Program-made: the position numbers and the translations under genes
Shown here: in pieces, positions 1-6,645 of the stretch
Layout of the letters: each line of letters starts with the position of its first letter
Numbering within the stretch: position 1 is the stretch's first letter
Assembly (NCBI GenBank): GCA_009775375.1
Contig: VSPO01000057.1
Span: 1 to 19,576, forward strand
Origin: Muribaculaceae bacterium
Lineage (GTDB): Bacteria; Bacteroidota; Bacteroidia; Bacteroidales; Muribaculaceae
Reading direction: 5' to 3'
Length of the DNA: 19,576 nt
The notes under the pieces: generated by a model
What the model saw: only the letters and a program-made list of their open reading frames with translations
Told to the model about the DNA's origin: nothing
Database searches by the model: none

Positions 1-2
1 AT

Positions 3-42
3 TTAGGGCTGACTCCTGCAATAGGTGTCAGCCCTAATTTTT
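3..42. terminator. Intrinsic terminator at left edge
   Basis: An 11-bp perfect stem (3-13 paired with 27-37, core AGGGCTGAC/GTCAGCCCT) is followed on the plus strand by a T run at 38-42. It fits a Rho-independent terminator for a plus-strand gene that ends left of the window. lon ends at 79 on the other strand and reads into the same hairpin, so it may serve both directions, although the minus-strand side has only a short AAAT after the stem before the window ends. Confidence 0.7.
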
Positions 43-78
43 CAATCGCTCAAAAAAAGTTTAGCGGACAGTAATATC

Positions 79-2529
79 TCAGTTATATCTTATCTCCGCG
101 AGCTCAGGTAAAAGGGCATAGTCGAGAACATCCTCAATCGTGTCAACATAGTGGAATGTCAATCCCTCAAGATAGCGTTGATGAATATCCTCTATGTCCT
201 TTTTATTCTCCTTTGAAAGCACAATGTCGGTGATTCCAGCGCGCTTTGCTGCAAGTATCTTTTCCTTGATTCCTCCGACAGGAAGCGCCTTTCCCCTAAG
301 GGTAATCTCTCCTGTCATGGCCAATTTTTCCCTGACTTTGCGTCCTGTGAAGGCTGAGACAAGGGAAGTGGCCATGGTGACTCCGGCAGAAGGTCCGTCT
401 TTGGGAATGGCTCCCTCAGGCACGTGGATATGCACGTTCATCTTTCCGAAAAGCTCTCCATTGATTCCAAGCTTATGGGAATGGGCCTTGAGATATTGAA
501 GGGCTATTGATGCCGATTCCTTCATGACGTCTCCGAGATTGCCCGTCAGAGTTAGTTTCTCTCCATTCCCCGGAGATAGGGATGTCTCAATGAAAAGAAT
601 CTCTCCCCCTACCTGTGTCCATGCAAGACCGGTCACGACTCCGGCAAACTTGTTGTTCTCATAAAGCTCGGGATTGACTTCCTCTCTTCCGAGATTCTCA
701 CGTGTTATCGCAGCGTCCACCTGTTTGGGAAAATCTTTACCTGATGCTTTGAGTCGCGCGATCTTTCTCAGCACTTGCGCTATCTTTTTCTCCAGCTGCC
801 TGACTCCTGATTCTCTCGTATAGCGAGTGATAATGATTTCAAGCGCTTCATCGGTGAAGACAATTTCATTAGCCTCGAAACCATGTTCGGCAAGGCTTTT
901 CGGCACGAGATGACGTTTGGCTATCTCCACTTTCTCCTGCTCGATATAGCCACCTATTTCGATTATCTCCATCCGGTCGAGAAGCGGACGCGATATATCC
1001 GTCAGGCTGTTGGCTGTGGCTATAAATAAAACCTTCGACAGGTCGTAGTCGAAATCTACATAATTGTCGTGAAATCTGGAATTTTGTTCCGGATCAAGCA
1101 ATTCAAGTAGGGCAGTTGAGGGATCCCCCTTGAAGTCTTTCCCGATTTTGTCTATCTCGTCAAGCACAAACACGGGGTTTCCCTTTCCGCATTTCGAAAG
1201 GGCGGAAATGATCCTGCCGGGCATGGCTCCTATATAAGTGCGGCGATGTCCCCTTATCTCTGCTTCATCATGAAGTCCCCCAAGAGAAATTCTTGCATAT
1301 TCCTTTCCCAATGCATCTGCTATGGAGCGGCCAAGAGAGGTCTTGCCTACGCCGGGAGGACCGTAAAGACAGATTATCGGAGCTTTCATGTCCTTGCGAA
1401 GCTTAATGACTGCCATATGTTCCACGATGCGTTCCTTCACTTTTTCAAGCCCATAATGGTCGCGGTCAAGAATTTGTTCCACCTTCTCCAAGGCAAAGTC
1501 GTCGGGCGAATAGTTGTCCCATGGCAGGTTGAGGAGCGTGTCGAGATATGAATATTGGATGGCATATTCCGGACTTTGGGGATTAAACCGCCCAAGTTTG
1601 TTGAGTTCTTTTTCAAAATGCTTCCCTGCCTCCGCACTCCAATTGATTTTGGAGGCCCGGGCTCTGAGCTCGTCCTCTTCTGCCGTGTCGGGGGAGTCGC
1701 CGAGTTCATCCTTTATAGTGCGGATCTGCTGTTGAAGGAATTGTTTACGTTGCAGCTCTGTCATGTCTTGATGCGTGCGCATATGGATTTTTGCTTGCAA
1801 CTCCACTTTTTGCATCGTTTCGTCGAGCATTCTAAGAAACAATTCGAGAAGATGGTTGATATCTTCCGCAAGGAGAAGTTTTGCTTTCTGTCCATGAGAT
1901 ATCGGCGAGCTGACGGCCATGAAATAGATCTCCTTCTCTACATCATTGCCAAGACCTTCGATTGAGATAGTCAGTTGCTCCTTTTCATTAGGAGATACGT
2001 ATGAGAGAATCTTGGCATAGGCTTTCTGGATTTCTGAATACAGACATTCCATCTCGTGCGGGTCGGGCGAGGGCAAAATGGAATCTATCGGCATCACGCA
2101 GGCTGTCGGCGGAATCGCTTTTCCTGCTATCTTGGTCAGCTTGGCTCTCGGGCCCGGGATGAGGAAAACGACTGGATCCATATCAGGCATCTTGATGATT
2201 TTCCCGACCTTGCATATTGTCCCTATAGGATAATAGTCCCTAAGCCGAGTGGCCTTTTCCGCGTTCTCTTTTAGTGGGATGGCAAAGACACACTCGTTCG
2301 ACTCATATGCTATCTCAAGAAGGTTTAAATCTGCTTCTTCTGTGATTTTTACGGGTTGTGGCATTCCCGGATATGCCACACAATCAGTCAGCGGCAATAT
2401 GAGGACTGAAGATGGGGAGTAGCTGAATTCGTTGATGTTGTCTCCCTTCGGTATTTCTGCTATTATTGAGCTCTCCGTCCGGATTTCAGGAGAGTCGGAT
2501 AAATTTAAGGACTGTTTTTTCTTAACCAT
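79..2529 (-). CDS. lon: ATP-dependent protease La (Lon)
   Basis: Lon is the cytoplasmic AAA+ serine protease that unfolds and degrades misfolded and regulatory proteins as a hexamer. The 816-aa product has the full bacterial LonA layout: an N-terminal substrate-binding domain (about residues 40-240, opening SVLILPLTDCVAYPG), a coiled-coil linker rich in Q, K and E (about 240-290), an AAA+ module with Walker A GPPGVGKT (K396) and Walker B DEID (D457-E458), and a C-terminal protease domain. The catalytic serine lies in PKDGPSAG (S714) and the catalytic lysine is the second K of GGIKEK (K757); their spacing of 43 matches E. coli S679/K722. The start at 2529 is the only reasonable one, because the next Met lies inside the N-domain. 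It is divergent from trmN6 across 37 bp, with a TAnnTTTG box almost touching the start codon. Nothing looks truncated. Confidence 0.97.
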   Translation of the reverse strand: MVKKKQSLNLSDSPEIRTESSIIAEIPKGDNINEFSYSPSSVLILPLTDCVAYPGMPQPVKITEEADLNLLEIAYESNECVFAIPLKENAEKATRLRDYYPIGTICKVGKIIKMPDMDPVVFLIPGPRAKLTKIAGKAIPPTACVMPIDSILPSPDPHEMECLYSEIQKAYAKILSYVSPNEKEQLTISIEGLGNDVEKEIYFMAVSSPISHGQKAKLLLAEDINHLLELFLRMLDETMQKVELQAKIHMRTHQDMTELQRKQFLQQQIRTIKDELGDSPDTAEEDELRARASKINWSAEAGKHFEKELNKLGRFNPQSPEYAIQYSYLDTLLNLPWDNYSPDDFALEKVEQILDRDHYGLEKVKERIVEHMAVIKLRKDMKAPIICLYGPPGVGKTSLGRSIADALGKEYARISLGGLHDEAEIRGHRRTYIGAMPGRIISALSKCGKGNPVFVLDEIDKIGKDFKGDPSTALLELLDPEQNSRFHDNYVDFDYDLSKVLFIATANSLTDISRPLLDRMEIIEIGGYIEQEKVEIAKRHLVPKSLAEHGFEANEIVFTDEALEIIITRYTRESGVRQLEKKIAQVLRKIARLKASGKDFPKQVDAAITRENLGREEVNPELYENNKFAGVVTGLAWTQVGGEILFIETSLSPGNGEKLTLTGNLGDVMKESASIALQYLKAHSHKLGINGELFGKMNVHIHVPEGAIPKDGPSAGVTMATSLVSAFTGRKVREKLAMTGEITLRGKALPVGGIKEKILAAKRAGITDIVLSKENKKDIEDIHQRYLEGLTFHYVDTIEDVLDYALLPELAEIRYN

Positions 2530-2533
2530 GATG

Positions 2534-2541
2534 CAAAGTTA
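2534..2541 (-). promoter_or_regulatory. Putative -7 box of lon (TAACTTTG)
   Basis: The minus strand reads TAACTTTG, an exact match to the Bacteroidota -7 consensus TAnnTTTG. Only four bases separate it from the lon ATG, so initiation would fall at or next to the start codon. I see no TTTG -33 element at the usual spacing of about 19-20 nt, so confidence is moderate. Confidence 0.45.
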
Positions 2542-2553
2542 AGCAAAATTCTT

Positions 2554-2561
2554 TACTTTTG
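2554..2561 (+). promoter_or_regulatory. Putative -7 box of trmN6 (TACTTTTG)
   Basis: TACTTTTG matches TAnnTTTG exactly and ends five bases before the trmN6 ATG. It mirrors the lon box on the other strand, and the two lie 12 bp apart in a near-symmetrical stretch (2533-2562). No good -33 TTTG is visible at the expected spacing. Confidence 0.45.
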
Positions 2562-2566
2562 CAGTC

Positions 2567-3322
2567 ATGAAAGAGAGATTGTTCAGATTTAAACGGTTTG
2601 AGGTGAATCATTCGCGTAGTGCCATGCCGATCGGGGTTGATGGGGTGCTGATTGGTTGTTGGGCTGAGTGCGAAGGTCGCCGCATTCTTGATGTAGGCAC
2701 GGGTTGCGGCGTGATTGCATTGATAATGGCGCAAAGATATGAGGAATCATTTATCGAGGCTATCGACATTCATCTCCCGTCAGTCGAAGAGGCAAAAGGC
2801 AATTTTGAAAATTCGCCTTGGAGCGACAGGTTGGTTTGCCGGCATGAGTCGTTTGAGGATATCGATGGAAGCAAGGGGAAATACGATTTAATCGTCAGTA
2901 ATCCTCCTTATTATGATTCCGGCGTCGGAATGTTGGAGACTCCAAGATTGGCGGCAAGGCATGTGGGACTTCTGTCTCCGGCCTCTTTGATTGTCCACTC
3001 CAGGAGCCTCCTTTCGCAAACCGGACGCCTTGCCATGATTATTCCTGCTGATATTGGCGATAAGATAATTGCATATGCTGAATCGCAGGGCTACGGACTA
3101 AGCCGGGCTTGCTGCGTCAGGGATCATGATGGAGCCGAATTTAAAAGAATCATGATTGAATTGTCGTTGTCCCGGCATATGGAGAAAGACGATGCGTGTT
3201 TTCCGGGTAGCGATATAATGGGCGGCAGGGCGGATGCTGAAAAACTGACAATGTTTGAGGCTGATAAAAGCCCTACAGATAAGTATCGCAGGCTTTGTGG
3301 AGAGTTTTACTTAAAATTTTGA
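2567..3322 (+). CDS. trmN6: tRNA1(Val) (adenine(37)-N6)-methyltransferase
   Basis: Predicted to transfer a methyl group from S-adenosylmethionine to N6 of adenine 37 in tRNA1(Val), the YfiC/TrmN6 activity. The 251-aa protein has the Rossmann SAM-binding motif DVGTGCG (residues 42-48) and the N6-adenine methyltransferase motif IV NPPYY (N112-Y115). The opening FRFKRFEV...SAMPIGVDGVLIG is typical of this family in Bacteroidales and fixes the ATG at 2567. Length is normal for the family (about 235-255 aa). It begins the plus-strand group that continues, after 67 bp, with the Trp-rich exported protein; shared transcription is possible but unproven. RlmF or PrmC/HemK-type methyltransferases also carry NPPY, but the N-terminal signature favours TrmN6. 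Confidence 0.9.
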   Translation: MKERLFRFKRFEVNHSRSAMPIGVDGVLIGCWAECEGRRILDVGTGCGVIALIMAQRYEESFIEAIDIHLPSVEEAKGNFENSPWSDRLVCRHESFEDIDGSKGKYDLIVSNPPYYDSGVGMLETPRLAARHVGLLSPASLIVHSRSLLSQTGRLAMIIPADIGDKIIAYAESQGYGLSRACCVRDHDGAEFKRIMIELSLSRHMEKDDACFPGSDIMGGRADAEKLTMFEADKSPTDKYRRLCGEFYLKF

Positions 3323-3389
3323 AAAAAACTACCGCTCAACACATATGATTAAACTTTAGAAGCGTTTATATGTCAGATAAGAAAAAGAA

Positions 3390-4598
3390 ATGAATCGGAT
3401 TATGAAACATCAACGTATAATTGCAGGGATGCTTTTGCTCGGAGCTCCATCGCTTTTTGCCCAAAGCTATTTCGACGATGACATCTACTACAATCCAAAT
3501 AAAGACAAGACAGAAAAGGCGGCTCAAAAGGCGGCCAAGAAAAAATCGAACTATATCGCCAATATGGCTGATATGGACGTCGATACATACAACAGACGCA
3601 ACCAATATTACGCAACCCTGATCGACACCATTGGAGCATCGATGGAAAACGGGGAGGATTTTGTCTATACCCAACAGATCCAGAAATACTATAATCCTAC
3701 GATCGTGGTTGACAATGCTGATGTCCTTGCCGATGTCCTTGCCAACTCCTACGGCAATGTCGACATAGAAATCAACGACAATGGATTGCCCGTATTCCTT
3801 CCTTCATACTCCTACTCCTGGCCTTACTACAATCGCTGGGGATTCAGCTCAGGCCCATGGGGATGGGGTGTTTCATTCTATGACCCTTGGTATTCATGGA
3901 ATTGGGGCCCGTCTTGGGCGTGGGGCCCATCTTGGAGTTGGGGACCGTCATGGAGTTGGGGCTCATCGTGGGGATGGGGTCCTTCGTGGGGTCCGGCTTG
4001 GGGCCCGTCGTGGAATCATCCTCCCATGGCAGATTGGCGACCGAATGGCAATCGCCCGGTCAATCCGCGTCCGGGATGGTCGAGTGGCCGACCTATTGGA
4101 GGAGGAAACATTGCCAACAATCATCATCGTCCAATCGGTGGAGGCGTTCGCCCCGGAAGCTCTACATCCCGTCCGGGATGGATGTCTCGTCCGGGATCTA
4201 CTACAAGACCGGGTTCGAACAACCTCCGACCTAATAATTCCGGAGTTGTCAACAATAATGGTAAATGGGAATACGTAAACAATCGCGGACAGCGCAATCA
4301 GCGCACCGGCAGAACTGTTGTCGGAGGAGGAACTGTCAATAATCAGTCTCGCCCCGGAGGTGTCACTAACAGTGGCAACAGAGGTTCACGCACAGATTCT
4401 TACAATAAAACGACGACAAACCGACGGGATAATTCCGGCTGGAGCAATTCTGATAGAAATAATAATTCCAATCGCAATTACAACACAAATCGAAGCTACA
4501 ACCGCGGCAACAATGGCTCGTTCCGCACAGGAGGCGGAGGCTCAAGAGGCACTGTAGGTGGAGGCGGATCCCGTGGATCCAGAGGTGGACGTCGATGA
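3390..4598 (+). CDS. Exported Trp/Gly-rich low-complexity protein
   Basis: I do not recognise this protein as a named family. The 402-aa product starts with a signal peptide (hydrophobic IIAGMLLLGAPSLFA, likely cleaved before QSYF), so it is exported to the periplasm or surface. Residues about 25-135 are charged and Asp/Asn-rich (FDDDIYYNPNKDK, then a basic KKKS patch). Residues about 148-210 hold roughly 18 tryptophans in a WGPSW-type repeat. Residues 215-402 are a low-complexity tail of G, N, R, S and P ending in GGGGSRG and RGG patches. No cysteine cluster, catalytic motif or clear membrane anchor is visible. A second ATG at 3402 (MKHQRII) would give an equally good or better signal peptide; both follow the purine-rich stretch before 3390. 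A FadL-like barrel lies downstream, so an envelope role is plausible. Function is unknown. Confidence 0.8.
   Translation: MNRIMKHQRIIAGMLLLGAPSLFAQSYFDDDIYYNPNKDKTEKAAQKAAKKKSNYIANMADMDVDTYNRRNQYYATLIDTIGASMENGEDFVYTQQIQKYYNPTIVVDNADVLADVLANSYGNVDIEINDNGLPVFLPSYSYSWPYYNRWGFSSGPWGWGVSFYDPWYSWNWGPSWAWGPSWSWGPSWSWGSSWGWGPSWGPAWGPSWNHPPMADWRPNGNRPVNPRPGWSSGRPIGGGNIANNHHRPIGGGVRPGSSTSRPGWMSRPGSTTRPGSNNLRPNNSGVVNNNGKWEYVNNRGQRNQRTGRTVVGGGTVNNQSRPGGVTNSGNRGSRTDSYNKTTTNRRDNSGWSNSDRNNNSNRNYNTNRSYNRGNNGSFRTGGGGSRGTVGGGGSRGSRGGRR
3903..4013 (+). repeat. In-frame minisatellite coding WGPSW(A/S) repeats
   Basis: Four 18-bp units (3903-3920, 3921-3938, 3939-3956, 3957-3974), each starting TGGGG, are followed by three 12-bp units (3975-3986, 3987-3998, 3999-4010) and a final TGG. 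They encode WGPSWA, WGPSWS, WGPSWS, WGSSWG, then WGPS, WGPA, WGPS, W (residues 172-208). All unit lengths are multiples of three, so copy-number change would keep the reading frame. Units differ at a few, mostly synonymous, positions. Confidence 0.9.
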
Positions 4599-4607
4599 CC
4601 TTCAAAT

Positions 4608-4636
4608 AGTGAGAGCCCCAAAACAGGGTTCTCACT
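4608..4636. terminator. Hairpin after the Trp-rich gene
   Basis: AGTGAGAGCCC (4608-4618) pairs with GGGTTCTCACT (4626-4636), 11 bp with one G-T pair and a 7-nt loop, starting 10 nt after the stop codon. No T run follows, so termination is uncertain. Its last base is the first base of the larger inverted repeat beginning at 4636, so the two structures directly adjoin. Confidence 0.5.
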
Positions 4637-4748
4637 TAGAGCGCGTTCTTTAAAATTTCGGGGCCGTAGGGGCGGTGATTTTTGAGCAGATAATCCACTC
4701 CAAGGCTACGACCCCTACGACCCCGAAATTTTAAGGAACGTGCTCTAA
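4636..4748. repeat. 113-nt imperfect inverted repeat, 37-bp arms
   Basis: The left arm (4636-4672) starts TTAGAGCGCGTTC and the right arm (4712-4748) ends with the matching GCTCTAA. They pair over 37 positions with three differences, two of which would be G-U pairs in RNA. The 39-nt loop contributes the start of a tandem 9-mer CTACGACCC (4706-4714 and 4715-4723). There is no ORF inside. This is most of the 275-bp gap between the Trp-rich gene and the barrel gene. It could be a folded RNA, a REP/MITE-like mobile palindrome or an elaborate terminator. From 4749 to 4873 I see no clear TAnnTTTG promoter. Confidence 0.85.
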
Positions 4749-4873
4749 ACTTTTAAGACAATCCCTTTGTTTCACAATAAATAAGGCGGCAACACGCCCG
4801 GCGGATCTTCTCTATTGAGTGTCGGCTTTGGTGTGCTTGTCTTACGAAACTAAACGAATAAACATCCATTGAT

Positions 4874-6586
4874 ATGAATAAATCACTTTTATTAATCTCT
4901 GCAGCATTGGCCACGACCGCAACGGCGTATGGGCAAAGTGCAATAGATGCCTTACGTATTTCGCAATCAGATATGAAGGGGACAGCCCGGTTTATGTCGA
5001 TGGGCGGAGCGTTTGGTGCTCTTGGCGGCGATCTCTCTTCATTGTCTCAAAATCCGGCAGGTATTGGAGTCTACAGAAGCAATGACATCGGATTCACTCT
5101 TGACCTCGATTTGCAAAGCGCCTCCACAAATTCCCAGGGAAACAAAATCGACATGACGCAGACTAAATTCCTGCTGAATAATATTGGAGCCGTTCTGACC
5201 ATGCGTCTTCCAAGCATGACTTTCCCTAACGTGAATTTCGGGTTCACATATAATAAGGGTGCATCTTTCAACCGCCAATACGCCGGTCAGATTCCTCAAC
5301 TTAACACTTCCCTGAGTAATTTCATTGCGGGCATGACCAACGGAGAAGGTATACAGGCAGGCGACTTGCATGCTACAGATGGCTTTGACCCTTACGTCGA
5401 CCCTTATGCCGGCAATCTTTACGCTCCATGGATTTCGATTCTCGGATATGATGGATGGCTTATCAATCCCTCAGGCACGGGCGACAATACCCAATGGTTC
5501 GGACAATGGGATAAAGGCACGTCGGGCACGGGAAGCTACAACGTGACGGAGAAAGGCTCTGTTGATGAATTCAACATCGTAATCGGAGGCAATATTTCCA
5601 ACGTGGTGTATTGGGGTATGAACTTCGACATCACCAGTCTTAACTATACGATGGAATCCCGGTGGGGGGAGTCGCTCAGCAATGCTTATGTTTCAACTAA
5701 AAATGGCAATTACGTTGGCAATGCAGCTTGGGATCTTCGTAATTACTACAACATCAACGGCACCGGATTCAACTATCAGCTTGGCCTTATCCTTAAGCCA
5801 ATTCAGGAACTTAGAATCGGTTTCGCTTTCCATACTCCGACATGGTATAGCCTCACGGAGAAATTCGGCGGCTCCGTCGACTATGAATATGAAGACATGA
5901 GCGGTGGCACAGACACCAACGGAGGAACACTTGGCTACAACGATTACGATTTCCGCACTCCTTGGAAGATAATAGGAAGTGTAGCGGGAGTCATAGGCAA
6001 TAATTTCATTCTTTCGTTTGATTATGAGTGGCAGAATTTCAACAAAATGAAATTCTCCAAGGCAAGTTCCTACGGAGGCTGGGGAGGCGGCGATCCCTGG
6101 TATGGCGACGATTGGGGCTACGACTATTCTTCATCTCCAAAACCTGCCACACGTGCATTCGCGGATAACAACGATCCTTTCTATGACCAGAATTCCGACA
6201 TCGAATACTATTATCAAAACACCCATACATTCCGTCTTGGTGCTGAATACCGCGTCACGCCTGCATTCAGCCTTAGGGCAGGCTACAGCTATTCCACCTC
6301 CCCCGTGAAGAAGCAAGTAAGGGATGGCAAGGACTTTGTATATACTTCCGGCACGTTGCCAAATTATCGTCTGGACAACCACACAAATTACGTCACGTGT
6401 GGATTCGGGTATCGTTATCAACAGTTCTATCTCGACATGGCATATGTCTATAAAAACATAAGTTCGACATACCATGCATTCTCTCCGGATGTAGACTATG
6501 AAAATAATATATCATATCCTTCTCCTCAGTCGAAGCTTTCGCTGAAGAACAGTCAGGTGATTCTGACTGCGGGATTCCGCTTCTGA
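4874..6586 (+). CDS. OmpP1/FadL/TodX-family outer-membrane protein
   Basis: Predicted outer-membrane beta-barrel of the FadL/TodX hydrophobic-substrate transporter family, often labelled hemin receptor in Bacteroidales. The 570-aa product has a signal peptide (LLLISAALATTATAYG, cleaved before QSAIDAL) and the family's N-terminal signature: GTARFMSMGGAFGALGGD (about residues 36-53) followed by LSQNPAGIGVYRS. Alternating aromatic strands run to a C-terminal phenylalanine (VILTAGFRF), the usual barrel-assembly signal. A Gly/Trp/Tyr/Asp-rich insertion (about residues 395-425, GGWGGGDPWYGDDWGYDYSS) is probably a surface loop and recalls the composition of the upstream exported protein. The substrate cannot be read from sequence; fatty acids or other hydrophobic molecules are the family default, and a heme role is not supported by any motif here. 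It ends at the palindromic terminator 6600-6645. Confidence 0.88.
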   Translation: MNKSLLLISAALATTATAYGQSAIDALRISQSDMKGTARFMSMGGAFGALGGDLSSLSQNPAGIGVYRSNDIGFTLDLDLQSASTNSQGNKIDMTQTKFLLNNIGAVLTMRLPSMTFPNVNFGFTYNKGASFNRQYAGQIPQLNTSLSNFIAGMTNGEGIQAGDLHATDGFDPYVDPYAGNLYAPWISILGYDGWLINPSGTGDNTQWFGQWDKGTSGTGSYNVTEKGSVDEFNIVIGGNISNVVYWGMNFDITSLNYTMESRWGESLSNAYVSTKNGNYVGNAAWDLRNYYNINGTGFNYQLGLILKPIQELRIGFAFHTPTWYSLTEKFGGSVDYEYEDMSGGTDTNGGTLGYNDYDFRTPWKIIGSVAGVIGNNFILSFDYEWQNFNKMKFSKASSYGGWGGGDPWYGDDWGYDYSSSPKPATRAFADNNDPFYDQNSDIEYYYQNTHTFRLGAEYRVTPAFSLRAGYSYSTSPVKKQVRDGKDFVYTSGTLPNYRLDNHTNYVTCGFGYRYQQFYLDMAYVYKNISSTYHAFSPDVDYENNISYPSPQSKLSLKNSQVILTAGFRF

Positions 6587-6599
6587 TATATAGGATACA

Positions 6600-6645
6600 G
6601 CTGAAAAAAACGCCTTGACAATATTGTCAAGGCGTTTTTTTCAGC
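6600..6645. terminator. Perfect 46-nt palindromic bidirectional terminator
   Basis: The stretch is a perfect inverted repeat, 23 bases each side, with seven A's, a GC-rich core (CGCCTTGACAAT/ATTGTCAAGGCG) and seven T's. It gives a strong stem and a U run on both strands, serving the plus-strand barrel gene (stop at 6586) and the minus-strand methyltransferase. The latter's TGA stop (6641-6643) lies inside the arm. Confidence 0.92.

Noticed and set aside
1555..1965. Antisense 136-codon frame across lon
   Set aside because: It is a shadow of the lon coding strand with no promoter and no recognisable domain, while lon itself is unambiguous.
3903..4013. CRISPR-like array
   Set aside because: The repeats are directly tandem without spacers, and they are in frame within an exported protein gene.
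3781..4278. Long open frame in another phase of the Trp-rich gene (165 codons)
   Set aside because: The GC-rich repetitive codons keep several frames open. Only the 3390 frame has a signal peptide, a sensible composition and a full-length product.
4636..4748. Insertion-sequence remnant or complete MITE
   Set aside because: There is no transposase fragment, and I could not identify a convincing target-site duplication at the ends, so it is reported only as an inverted repeat.
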